Below, in pieces: positions 20,165-29,482 of a DNA stretch of 64,000 nt. Each line of letters begins with the position of its first letter. The first letter of the stretch is position 1. The notes beneath the pieces are model-generated. The model did no database searches. It was given only the letters and a program-made list of their open reading frames with translations, and was not told the origin of the DNA. The stretch spans positions 124,001-188,000 of the forward strand of contig NZ_JAHCAQ010000003.1 in the NCBI RefSeq assembly GCF_019634845.1, written 5' to 3'. A program made the translations under genes and the position numbers. The stretch is from Dokdonella sp. (GTDB lineage: Bacteria; Pseudomonadota; Gammaproteobacteria; Xanthomonadales; Rhodanobacteraceae).

Positions 20165-20182
20165 TGGACACCCTATGGACAC
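20165..20182 (+). repeat. 18-bp motif, left copy
   Basis: TGGACACCCTATGGACAC is itself two TGGACAC units 11 bp apart (one helical turn). It matches the right copy at 21457-21474 at 16 of 18 positions. Location 78 bp inside the left junction suggests an arm-type recombinase or regulator site. Confidence 0.6.
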
Positions 20183-20287
20183 ATCCAAACCTGCTCCAGA
20201 GCCGTCGGGAGCCCGCTCGCTGAGCGCGGCATATGCCCATGGAAATTATGGCTTTGACTCCATATGCCCTTTGAGCCATCATCGGCC

Positions 20288-20680
20288 ATGACCTGGATCG
20301 TCATGCTTCACCCCGACTTCGACGCCGAGTTCGCAGACTTGGCAGAAGACCTGCAAGACGAATTGCTGGCCCATGCGAAGCTGCTGGCAGAGTTCGGCCC
20401 GAATCTCGGACGCCCCACGGTGGACACGCTCAAGGCGTCGAAGCACGCGAACATGAAGGATCTGCGCTTCGAATGGGCGAGCGAAGTCTGGCGCGTGGCC
20501 TTTGCCTTCGATCCGAAACGTCAGGCGATCCTGCTGACTGCCGGCGACAAAGCCGGCGCCGACCAACGCCGCTTCTACAAACGATTGATCGCCATGGCCG
20601 ATGCGCGCTACGACGATCACCTCGCCACGCTCCGCAACACCCGAACCCCTGAGGCTTCCCATGGCAAGAAAGCTCGATGA
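20288..20680 (+). CDS. higB: HigB/Gp49-like toxin
   Basis: A 130-residue protein of the phage-derived Gp49-like/HigB family (RelE superfamily), probably a ribosome-dependent mRNA endonuclease. Family blocks visible are FDAEFADL near the start, the GRPTVDTLKASKHANMKDLR core, the basic/aromatic WRVAFAFDPKRQAILLTAGDK segment and FYKRLIAMADARYDDHL. I chose the ATG at 20288, which gives the family's usual MxW opening; 20264 is an in-frame alternative. It overlaps the antitoxin gene by 20 nt, in the toxin-first order typical of higBA. It is the first gene inside the mutS insertion. Confidence 0.85.
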   Translation: MTWIVMLHPDFDAEFADLAEDLQDELLAHAKLLAEFGPNLGRPTVDTLKASKHANMKDLRFEWASEVWRVAFAFDPKRQAILLTAGDKAGADQRRFYKRLIAMADARYDDHLATLRNTRTPEASHGKKAR

Positions 20681-20987
20681 CGTGATCGCCGCCCTTCCGA
20701 CAAACCGGCGGAAGCGAATCGAAAAACGAGCGCAGGAATTGGCGACGCTGAAGGATTTGCGCCTGGCCGTCGAGAAGACGCAGGTCGAGTTGGCCGCCGA
20801 ACTCGGTGTCGGTCAGGACACGATCTCGCGACTGGAGAAGCGCAGCGACATGTTGCTCTCGACGCTGCGGCACTATGTCGAAAGCATGGGAGGAACACTC
20901 GAACTCGTTGCACAATTCCCTAATCGACCACCTGTGACTATCGAGCACTTGGGAATGGAGAAAACGAATCGCCGCAAAGCGGGCTGA
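20661..20987 (+). CDS. higA: HigA-like XRE antitoxin
   Basis: A 108-residue DNA-binding protein that should neutralise the upstream toxin and repress the operon. MARKLDDVIAALP and RRKRIEKRAQELATLKDLR precede a helix-turn-helix at about residues 40-60 (KTQVELAAELGVGQDTISRLEKRSD), typical of the XRE antitoxins paired with Gp49-like toxins. GAGG 6 nt before the ATG supports the start. Overlap with the toxin suggests translational coupling. Confidence 0.87.
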   Translation: MARKLDDVIAALPTNRRKRIEKRAQELATLKDLRLAVEKTQVELAAELGVGQDTISRLEKRSDMLLSTLRHYVESMGGTLELVAQFPNRPPVTIEHLGMEKTNRRKAG

Positions 20988-21534
20988 ACGTACACGATGG
21001 ATATGAACGGGTGAAAATACCCAGCCTCACGCACCAAGGCGAACGCCTGACCAACCCGGTGGTTGCTGTCTGCGCTGGCGCAGAAGGCGGCCGACTGGAG
21101 ATCCGCCGAACGCCATATCGCCGCCGTCATTCCGCTGCGCTTGGGCACGAAAGCGCTCGGGCGCAGCACCGCGCATTGCCGTTTCGCTTGGTGGTGGACG
21201 CAAGAACATCATCCGTCCCATGAGCAGCCCGTTAACGACCACGGCCAGCGGCATCGGTGGGCACACGCTGGCCCGTTTTCCGATTAGCGGCAACTGAGCC
21301 CTGCTATGGCGTGCGAAAGCGTGTCGTGCACGCGCTCGCGCGTTGAGACCCAAGAGCGATTCGATCCAAATTGGCTAGGCTGTAGATCGACACGCCCGCC
21401 GCTTCGGTCGGGAATGTGTCCACGGATTTCCTCATGTGCGTAGCTTGGGAGACCTGTGGACACAATATGGACACGCACCCCGTGCGAATTCGCCTCCCTC
21501 GATTTTTTGCACTTCACAGAAAGGCAAATGATTC
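20988..21534. other. 547-bp stretch without a convincing gene, right half of the mutS insertion
   Basis: Short frames here (for example 21011-21223 on plus, 21027-21353 on minus) have no recognisable family, no good ribosome site and no consistent codon pattern. The stretch holds the right 18-bp motif, an inverted GTGTCCA unit at 21416-21422 and the AT-richer lead-in to the new mutS start. It may contain decayed cargo or the recombination arm region. Confidence 0.5.
21457..21474 (+). repeat. 18-bp motif, right copy
   Basis: TGGACACAATATGGACAC matches the left copy at 16 of 18 positions, in the same orientation, 1292 bp away. It lies about 106 bp inside the right junction. A single inverted half-unit (GTGTCCA) lies at 21416-21422. 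Confidence 0.6.
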
Positions 21535-24153
21535 TTGAACTATCAAGAGCTTAAGGAAGACAAACGCCACACAGGGGCCATGCGCCAGTACTTCGCCGCC
21601 AAGGCGGAGCATCCGGACACGCTGGTGTTCTTCCGCATGGGCGATTTCTACGAGCTGTTCTACGAGGACGCGCGCAAGGCGGCGCGGCTGCTCGACATCA
21701 CGCTGACGCAGCGCGGTGCGTCGGCGGGCGCGCCGATTCCGATGGCCGGCGTGCCCTACCACGCGGCCGAGTCCTACCTCGCCAAGCTGGTGCGCCTGGG
21801 CGAATCGGTGGCGATCTGCGAACAGATCGGCGATCCGGCGCTGGCCAAGGGCCTGGTCGAACGCAAGGTGGTGCGCATCGTCACGCCCGGCACGGTCACC
21901 GATGCCGCATTGCTCGAAGAGCGGCGCGACAACCTGCTGCTCGCGATCGCCGCCGGCAGCGTCGGTTATGGCCTGGCCTGGGTCGATCTGTCGGCCGGCC
22001 GCTTCCTGCTCAGCGAGGTCGCCAGTGCCGAAGCACTCAATGCGGAACTGGCCAGACTGACGCCAGCCGAGACACTGGTCGGCGAGGACGTGGCCTGGCC
22101 GCGTTTCGTGACCGGGCTGCCGGGACTGCGCAAGCGTGGCCCCTGGCATTTCGACACCGCCACGGCGCGGCGCGAATTGGCGCGCTTCTTCGGCACGCGC
22201 GACCTGTCGGGTTTCGGCGTCGACGACCTGCCGCTGGCGCTGGCTGCGGCGGGCGCCTTGCTGGCCTACCTGGGCGAAACCCAGAAGGCCGCCCTGCCAC
22301 ACCTGAGCGGCCTTGCGGTCGAGAGCGCGAGCGAAACGATCGCGCTCGACGCCGCCACGCGGCGCAACCTGGAGCTCGACAGCCATGCCAGCGGCAACAG
22401 CGATCTCACGCTGTTCGGCGTGCTCGATTCGAGCGTGACGCCGATGGGCGCGCGCCTGCTGCGGCGCTGGCTCAATCGTCCGCTGCGCGACCATGAGCTG
22501 CTGCGGCAGCGCCAGCAGGCCGTGCAACACCTGCTCGACGGTGCCCGCGCAGGCGAATTGCGCGACGTGCTGCGCGGCGTCGGCGACCTCGAGCGCATCC
22601 TCGCCCGCGTTGCGCTGCGTTCGGCGCGTCCGCGCGACCTGTCGACGCTGCGCGACAGCCTCGCGCTCGCACCGACGCTCGCCGGCGTCCTCAGCGCCGG
22701 CGGCGATGCGCTACTGGCGACGGCGCCCGATACCCTGCTCGCCCGGATCCTGGACCGCATCGGCGATCATGCGCCCGTGGTCGAGCAGCTGACTGCCGCG
22801 ATCGTCGACACGCCGCCCGCGCTCGCGCGCGACGGCGGCGTGATCCGCGGGGGCTTCGACGCCGAGCTCGACGAGCTGCGTCAGCTGTCGACGCACGCCG
22901 ACCAGTTCCTCGTCGAACTCGAGGCGCGCGAGAAGGCGGCCACCGGCATCGCCACGCTCAAGGTCGGCTACAACAGCGTGCACGGCTACTACATCGAGAT
23001 CAGCAAGGCGCAGGCCGACAAGGCGCCCGCGCATTACACGCGGCGGCAGACGCTCAAGGGCGCCGAACGCTACATCACCGAGGAACTCAAGGCGTTCGAG
23101 GACAAGGTGCTGTCGGCGCGCGAACGCTCGCTCATGCGCGAACGCCTGCTCTACGAGGCCGTGCTCGACTTCCTCGCCGCCCGGCTCGATGCGCTCAAGC
23201 TCGCCGCGGCGGCGCTGGCCGAGCTCGATGTGCTGGCCGCGCTGGCCGAGCGCGCCGAGGCGCTGCGCTGGAACTGCCCGCAGCTTGTCGACGCCGCCGG
23301 CATCCACATCGTGCGCGGGCGTCATCCCGTGGTCGAACGCGTGCGCGAGGAGCCGTTCGAGCCCAACGATCTGGACCTGCGCGAAGGCCGTCGCATGCTC
23401 GTCATCACCGGCCCCAACATGGGCGGCAAGTCGACCTACATGCGCCAGGCCGCGCTCATCGTGCTGCTGGCCCACATCGGCAGTTTCGTGCCTGCCGACG
23501 CCGCCACCATCGGTCCGATCGACCGCATCTTCACCCGCATCGGCGCCGGCGACGACCTCGCGCGTGGCCAGTCGACCTTCATGGTCGAAATGAGCGAGAC
23601 CGCCGGCATCCTGCACAACGCGACGGCGGCGAGCCTCGTGCTGATGGACGAAGTCGGCCGTGGCACCAGCACCTACGACGGGCTGGCACTCGCGCGCGCC
23701 TGCGCGGTTGCGCTGGCCACGCGCAATCGCGCCTGGACGCTGTTCGCGACACATTACTTCGAACTGACCGAGCTCGCCGCCGAGCACGAGGGCATCGCCA
23801 ACGTGCATCTGGACGCGGTCGAGTTCCACGACCAGGAACGCGGCGAGCAGCTCGTGTTCATGCACGCGGTCAAGGAAGGCCCGGCCAACCGCAGCTTCGG
23901 CTTGCAGGTGGCGGCGCTGGCCGGTCTGCCACGCGCAGTCGTCGACGATGCGCGCCAGACCCTGCGCGCACTCGAGGCCGCGCACTTGCCTGGCGCACCT
24001 GCCGCGGCCACGTCCGCGCCCCATCCCCAACTGGGCTTGTTCGCGCCGCCACTGCCTTCGGCGGCCGAGGAGGCACTGCGCGCGCTCGACCCCGATGCGC
24101 TCACGCCACGCGAGGCGCTCGCGGCGATCTACCGCCTCAAGCACCTGGTCTGA
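21535..24153 (+). CDS. mutS: DNA mismatch repair protein MutS (with replaced N-terminus)
   Basis: Recognises mispairs and starts methyl-directed repair with MutL. The 872-residue protein keeps the mismatch-reading motif Phe38-x-Glu40 (RMGDFYELF), the connector, lever and clamp domains, and the ATPase: Walker [10 protein letters not shown] at about 626-634, the [10 protein letters not shown] block, Walker [17 protein letters not shown] and the [11 protein letters not shown] signature; a C-terminal dimerisation tail follows. The start is unusual: TTG at 21535 gives [20 protein letters not shown], supplied by the inserted element, with AAGG about 10 nt upstream. Alternatives are the ATG at 21580, which would remove 15 residues. 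Only the first 15-20 residues come from foreign sequence, so activity is probably kept, but expression now depends on the insert. Confidence 0.95.
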   Translation: MNYQELKEDKRHTGAMRQYFAAKAEHPDTLVFFRMGDFYELFYEDARKAARLLDITLTQRGASAGAPIPMAGVPYHAAESYLAKLVRLGESVAICEQIGDPALAKGLVERKVVRIVTPGTVTDAALLEERRDNLLLAIAAGSVGYGLAWVDLSAGRFLLSEVASAEALNAELARLTPAETLVGEDVAWPRFVTGLPGLRKRGPWHFDTATARRELARFFGTRDLSGFGVDDLPLALAAAGALLAYLGETQKAALPHLSGLAVESASETIALDAATRRNLELDSHASGNSDLTLFGVLDSSVTPMGARLLRRWLNRPLRDHELLRQRQQAVQHLLDGARAGELRDVLRGVGDLERILARVALRSARPRDLSTLRDSLALAPTLAGVLSAGGDALLATAPDTLLARILDRIGDHAPVVEQLTAAIVDTPPALARDGGVIRGGFDAELDELRQLSTHADQFLVELEAREKAATGIATLKVGYNSVHGYYIEISKAQADKAPAHYTRRQTLKGAERYITEELKAFEDKVLSARERSLMRERLLYEAVLDFLAARLDALKLAAAALAELDVLAALAERAEALRWNCPQLVDAAGIHIVRGRHPVVERVREEPFEPNDLDLREGRRMLVITGPNMGGKSTYMRQAALIVLLAHIGSFVPADAATIGPIDRIFTRIGAGDDLARGQSTFMVEMSETAGILHNATAASLVLMDEVGRGTSTYDGLALARACAVALATRNRAWTLFATHYFELTELAAEHEGIANVHLDAVEFHDQERGEQLVFMHAVKEGPANRSFGLQVAALAGLPRAVVDDARQTLRALEAAHLPGAPAAATSAPHPQLGLFAPPLPSAAEEALRALDPDALTPREALAAIYRLKHLV
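21581..21593 (+). repeat. Right imperfect 13-bp repeat at the mutS insertion
   Basis: TGCGCCAGTACTT, 12 of 13 identical to 20075-20087 and in the same mutS reading frame (Arg-Gln-Tyr codons CGC CAG TAC). Past this point the MutS sequence is the normal family sequence. Confidence 0.6.
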
Positions 24154-24165
24154 CGGCCGGCAGCG

Positions 24166-24582
24166 TCACGTCATGTCGATGTCGCCGAGCGCGCGGATGA
24201 GTCGTCGCGCACGCTTGTCGGGGCGCTTGGGCGGACGCGCCAGCGCATCGCCGCGCAGGCGGCGCTGCTCGGCCGCCGCGGCGCGTGCGGCCGCGCTGGC
24301 CGGAGTCTCACTGTAAAGGGCCTGCGCGACGCGGGCCGGACCGCGTTGCCGCGACACGCCGACCACCTCGATATCGAAGCGCTCCTCGCCGCGCCTGATG
24401 TGCAGACGATCGCCCGCCTGCACGCTGCGCGAGGGCTTGGCCGTGGCGCCATTGAGCTCGACCCGACCGCCCTCGACTGCCTGTTTGGCCAGTGCGCGTG
24501 TGCGGAAGAAGCGCGCGGCCCACAGCCAAACATCCACGCGCAGGCCGGCGCCGGGAGCGGATGTGTCCGCGTGCGAACTCAT
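24166..24582 (-). CDS. hslR: S4-domain RNA-binding protein, Hsp15-like
   Basis: A 138-residue RNA-binding protein resembling Hsp15, which in E. coli binds stalled 50S subunits with peptidyl-tRNA after heat shock. The S4 domain spans about residues 14-75 (VDVWLWAARFFRTRALAKQAVEGGRVELNG...VQAGDRLHIRRG), followed by a basic, Ala/Arg-rich tail (RPPKRPDKRARR) as in Hsp15. Its start overlaps the stop of the secreted hydrolase (ATGA at 24579-24582). It converges on mutS with only 12 bp between stops. Confidence 0.88.
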   Translation of the reverse strand: MSSHADTSAPGAGLRVDVWLWAARFFRTRALAKQAVEGGRVELNGATAKPSRSVQAGDRLHIRRGEERFDIEVVGVSRQRGPARVAQALYSETPASAAARAAAAEQRRLRGDALARPPKRPDKRARRLIRALGDIDMT

Positions 24583-25640
24583 TGGTAGTGCAAGGCGTCG
24601 GCCAGGCGCCGGATGTCATCGCCGGCCGACTGCGCCCACGCCGCATCGAGTGCGCGCAGGGCCGTGCTGGCGGCGTCGCGCTCGCCAGCCGCAAGCATCG
24701 CGTCGACCGCGGCCACCTCGTCGTGCAACTGCCGCGCGTGGCGCGCGCGACAGGTTGCCGCTGGCGGCGCCGGCTCGTGTGCCGGCTCCTGCAGGCGCAG
24801 CGCGCGCAACAGCGTCGGCGCATCGGCTGGCTCGTGTCCGCGCCCGGCCATGACCAGACGATAGGTTGGCGGCAGGCACCAGGTCGCCGCCGACTGCATC
24901 GAGTAGCGCGCCTGCGCGGCGTTGTAGCTGTCATCGGCACCGTAGACATAGACCAGGCGCAGCCGCTGCTGCGCCAGTTCGAGCAGGTGCGGTGGCGGCA
25001 GCAGCGCCAGCGGCGTGCCGATGCGGTCGCTGCTGCCGTCGAGCACGGCGCCATGGAAGACGTCCGGGTATGCCAGCGCGAGCACCTCGGCGATGCGCGC
25101 GCCGCCGGAGAAACCGCCGACGTACACGCGCTCGGCATCGATGTGGTAGCGCGCGACGATGTTGCCGTAACCATGCAGCGCCAACGCCATGCGTCGCGGC
25201 AGTTCCGGCTCCGGATTGCCCGACCGCGCGGCGCTGACGTAAATGATGCCAGTGCGCTCGAATACGCCTTGCCAACGCCGCGGCACGGTCGCCTGCTGCC
25301 AGGGCGCCACGTACACCAGCAGTCCGTAGCCCTGCGGCGGTGGCGGCGCCTTGGGCACGAACACGGCGAATTCCTCCTCGGCCAGATCCACCGTGTATTC
25401 GGGCACCTCGAGCCGGCGCTGCGCGTAGCGGGCCAGTGCGCGGCGCTCACCGAGCGGATTGAGGCTGCGCGCGAACAGCTCGCGCGTACGCGCGAGCGGC
25501 GAATAAGCCTCGAAACGCACGCCAAGATTGACGCCCTCGTGCAGGCGATCGACCGTCGCCGCCGCCAGCAGCGGCCAGGCGAGGAGCACGCCGAGCGCGA
25601 GGCGGCAGCGCGAACCGTGGCTTGACCGGGCACTTCCCAT
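24579..25640 (-). CDS. Secreted alpha/beta-hydrolase (PHB depolymerase/esterase-like)
   Basis: A 353-residue exported protein with a signal peptide (about 1-28, [15 protein letters not shown]). The nucleophile elbow is GFSGGAR with Ser178, in the setting [34 protein letters not shown], typical of esterase/PHB-depolymerase-like hydrolases. A later [11 protein letters not shown] carries a candidate acidic residue and VMAGRGHEP the candidate His, which would complete the triad. The C-terminal about 60 residues are a helical extension. The substrate is unknown. It is translationally coupled to hslR, an odd pairing without an obvious functional reason. Confidence 0.75.
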   Translation of the reverse strand: MGSARSSHGSRCRLALGVLLAWPLLAAATVDRLHEGVNLGVRFEAYSPLARTRELFARSLNPLGERRALARYAQRRLEVPEYTVDLAEEEFAVFVPKAPPPPQGYGLLVYVAPWQQATVPRRWQGVFERTGIIYVSAARSGNPEPELPRRMALALHGYGNIVARYHIDAERVYVGGFSGGARIAEVLALAYPDVFHGAVLDGSSDRIGTPLALLPPPHLLELAQQRLRLVYVYGADDSYNAAQARYSMQSAATWCLPPTYRLVMAGRGHEPADAPTLLRALRLQEPAHEPAPPAATCRARHARQLHDEVAAVDAMLAAGERDAASTALRALDAAWAQSAGDDIRRLADALHYQ

Positions 25641-25985
25641 TGGCGCGATTCTAGCGCCGCCGACCCCAACCTGAACGCGCCGCGCCGCGCGGCGGCAGCG
25701 CGCCGCGCTTTCGCGTACACTGCGCGCGTTTGTTGCGCCGCTGCGCGATCTTCCCTTCCGGAAATCACGGCCACGAAGCGTCCATCGACGCCCGTCGCCT
25801 TCCGCACCGTTCGACTTGACGTCGCCGCAAATCGCGGACTCGCCGCCCCGGGCACGAGCCGCTCCATTTCCGTTCGCCCGCCGCGCGGTTGCAGGGAACG
25901 CCGCGGACGATGCCGGTCATCCATGCCGGAACGTTCATTGCTGCGCCCGTGCGGTCACTCGCGCCGGTGCGGTACAGGAGTTGTC
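25641..25985 (+). other. Long leader region upstream of rhlE
   Basis: A 345-bp gap between the divergent hydrolase and rhlE. A possible -10 (TACACT, 25714-25719) without a clear -35 would give a leader of about 260 nt. The helicase start has a good AGGAG. Long leaders are common in cold-induced RNA helicase genes, where they serve control of mRNA stability, but I see no defined RNA motif here. Confidence 0.3.
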
Positions 25986-27308
<1,323 letters not shown>

Positions 27309-27469
27309 ACCCGACCGCCAGCGGCCGCGGCTCGCGTGTCCGCTGGCGATGACCGCACGCCGCGTTCGCCTGCAGTCGGTAGCCGCTGCGGTTGCGCGCC
27401 GCGTTGCCGGCCACCACGCGCGGCCCGAACGCGTGCGTCACCGCAGCGCGCTTGCGCGGCGGTGCGCGC

Positions 27470-28144
27470 TCAGCTGCGCTGCTCGACCGACTGCACGCCC
27501 GGGATCACGCGCAGCGCATCGATCACGCGGATGAGGTCGGCGCTGGAGGTGCCTTCGGCAAGGATCAGTTCGATGTCGTCGCCGCCGTTGCCGCGTCGCA
27601 GCAGGGTCTGCCGGATCGCGATGCCGCTCGCGGCGATCACCGACTCGATCGTCGACAGCCGCGCGCCATGGTCGAACGCGACGAGCAGGCGCGCGGTGCG
27701 CGAGTGCCCCAGATAGCGACGTTCGAGTGGCTTGATCACGGCCAGCGTGATCCACGCGATTGCGGTCGCCGCGATGCCGGCCAGGTACATGCCCGCCCCC
27801 ACCGCCAGGCCGACCGCCGCGACGACCCAAAGCCCGGCGGCCGTGGTCAGGCCGCGGATGATGTTCTCGCGCTCGAGAAAAATGATCGTGCCGGCACCGA
27901 GAAAGCCGATGCCGCTGATGACCTGGGCGGCGATGCGCGAGGGGTCGAGCACCACCGCAGGTGTGCCGAGAACGTCGCGGAAGCCGAACGCCGACACGAT
28001 CACGGCCAACGCCGCGCCGAGGCAGACCAGCATGTGCGTGCGCAGGCCGGCGGCCCATTCGTGGCGCTCGCGGTCGATGCCGACGACGCCGCCGAGGATG
28101 GCGGCCAGCAGCAGGCGGGCGACGAGCTCGATCTCGGGCACCAT
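27470..28144 (-). CDS. MgtC/SapB family membrane protein
   Basis: A 224-residue inner-membrane protein with about four transmembrane helices in the first 130 residues and a soluble C-terminal domain. The MgtC/SapB signature is present: GGVVGIDRERHEWAAGLRTHMLVCLGAAL, ISGIGFLGAGTII and IRGLTTAAGLWVVAAVGLAVG. The C-terminal part (about 145-220) has the ACT-like pattern found in the long MgtC forms. MgtC proteins are linked to Mg2+ limitation and ATP-synthase control in pathogens; that role is not shown here. ATG at 28144 is preferred to a TTG four codons earlier that lacks space for a ribosome site. Confidence 0.9.
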   Translation of the reverse strand: MVPEIELVARLLLAAILGGVVGIDRERHEWAAGLRTHMLVCLGAALAVIVSAFGFRDVLGTPAVVLDPSRIAAQVISGIGFLGAGTIIFLERENIIRGLTTAAGLWVVAAVGLAVGAGMYLAGIAATAIAWITLAVIKPLERRYLGHSRTARLLVAFDHGARLSTIESVIAASGIAIRQTLLRRGNGGDDIELILAEGTSSADLIRVIDALRVIPGVQSVEQRS

Positions 28145-28202
28145 GAGCGGCGGCAACCTCAGGCGTGGACGTGGTTGCGCGCCATGTTACGCGCCCGCGC
28201 CG

Positions 28203-29465
28203 TCACTGCGCAGTCCTCGCCTGCAGCGCCGCGCGCAGGTTGGCGCCGAAGGCGCGCGGTTCGCAGCGCCCCAAGCGCAGGCGCGGCGTGCCGTGCCAGC
28301 GCGCGCAATCGTGGATGGCGCGTGCCAGGTCACGCGCCAGCGCCGCGTCGGGCGTCACGCCCTGCTCCAGGTACAGCGCCTTGATCTCGAACACGCCAGC
28401 GGTCCGGTGCGCCTTGGCATCGAGCCGGCCGACGAGGCGGCCGCGCCGCAGCAGCGGCAGCACGAAATAACCATGGCGCCGCCGCGGCGCCGGCGTGTAG
28501 CACTCGAGCCGGTAGTCGAAGCCGAACACGGTGGCGGCGCGTTCGCGATCCCATACCAGCGGATCGAACGGCGACAGCAGGCTCGTGTGCGTCGCGCGCA
28601 AGCGGTTGGCGCGCGCCTGCGCAAGCAGGCATGCGTGGTCGGCATGCAGGTAAGCCGGCGCCTCCCAGCCAGCCACCTCGATCTGCAACAGTGCACCGCT
28701 GGCGACGAAGTCGGCCAGCGCGTCATCGCGCAGGCGCGTGCCGCGGCGAAAGTAGTCGTTGATCCAGCGCGCCTGGGTGATGCCCAGCGCCTTGACCGCG
28801 CCGAGCGTGAACTCGCGCCGCAGTGTGGTGGCATCGGGTAAGCGCGGGTCGAACACATGGCGCGCGCGTGCCTGTTCGAGCACGCGCTCGCGCAGGTCGT
28901 ACACACGCTGGAAGCGCTCGCGCCGCGCCACCATGAGTTCGCCGGTCGCAAACAGCGCCTCGAGCACGCGCTTTTCGTCCTTCCAGCCCCACCAACCGCC
29001 ACCACCGCGGGCGGGACGCGCGAAATCGGCCGACTTCACCGCGCCGTGCGCGCGCACATGCGCCAGCAGCGCGTCCACCGCCGCGGCCTGATCGCGCCGC
29101 ACACGCGCCGCGTGGCGCATGGCCCAATGCTGCCCGCGGGCGTCCTGCCGGCCATGTGCCGCATGCAGCGCGTAGTCGACGATCGGCGCGAAACAGGCCT
29201 CGTGGGCCCAACATTCGAATACGCCACCCTCGGCCAGCAGCTCGTCGAGCCAGCTTGGCTCGTAGGCGCCCAGGCGCGAGTACAGCACCAGATAGGGACT
29301 GCGCGCGACGACCTGGATGGTGTCGATCTGCAGCACGCGCATGCGTGTGATCGCGGCCAGCAGATCGGCCTTGCGCGCCCGCCGGCGCGGTGGCGTCAGC
29401 AAGCCCTGCGCAGCGAGTTGGATGAGCTGCGCCTGGCGCAGGCTGAGCCGCGGCAGCGTGTCCAT
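28203..29465 (-). CDS. Winged-helix DNA-binding protein, YcaQ/AlkZ-like (HTH_42)
   Basis: A 420-residue member of the DUF1006/HTH_42 family, which includes DNA glycosylases acting on interstrand crosslinks (AlkZ/YcaQ). Recognisable are LSLRQAQLIQLAAQGL, MRVLQIDTIQVVARSPYLVLYSRLG, ECWAHEACF, WWGWKDEKRVLEALFATGEL and the C-terminal LLSPFDPLVWDRERA...FGFDYRLECYTP with YFVLPLLRRGRLVGRLDAKAHR. The catalytic Gln-x-Gln/Asp pattern of AlkZ corresponds to the QIDTIQV region (QID-x-x-Q). This makes a role in repair of bulky or crosslinked DNA likely, as known for the family, without proof. It sits between mgtC-like and M61 genes on the minus strand. Confidence 0.82.
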   Translation of the reverse strand: MDTLPRLSLRQAQLIQLAAQGLLTPPRRRARKADLLAAITRMRVLQIDTIQVVARSPYLVLYSRLGAYEPSWLDELLAEGGVFECWAHEACFAPIVDYALHAAHGRQDARGQHWAMRHAARVRRDQAAAVDALLAHVRAHGAVKSADFARPARGGGGWWGWKDEKRVLEALFATGELMVARRERFQRVYDLRERVLEQARARHVFDPRLPDATTLRREFTLGAVKALGITQARWINDYFRRGTRLRDDALADFVASGALLQIEVAGWEAPAYLHADHACLLAQARANRLRATHTSLLSPFDPLVWDRERAATVFGFDYRLECYTPAPRRRHGYFVLPLLRRGRLVGRLDAKAHRTAGVFEIKALYLEQGVTPDAALARDLARAIHDCARWHGTPRLRLGRCEPRAFGANLRAALQARTAQ

Positions 29466-29482
29466 GCCCGCTCGCGTCACCT

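Larger units (their letters stand above)
20088..21580. mobile_element. Compact island inserted in the 5' end of mutS
   Basis: About 1.5 kb between the two 13-bp repeats. It is visibly less GC-rich than the flanks, most clearly at 20100-20200 and 21480-21560. It holds a toxin-antitoxin pair (20288-20987), paired 18-bp motifs near each end, and at its right end a replacement start for mutS. There is no integrase, transposase or terminal inverted repeat of an insertion sequence, so it is either a decayed remnant or a non-autonomous element moved in trans. Integration into the mutS 5' end is known for phage-like chromosomal islands of Streptococcus pyogenes; multi-integrase islands of the GInt type leave comparable imperfect repeats. 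Which class this one belongs to is not decided by the sequence. Confidence 0.62.

Noticed and set aside
21011-21353. Short overlapping frames on both strands in the mutS insert
   Set aside because: No family, no ribosome sites, both strands open because of base composition.
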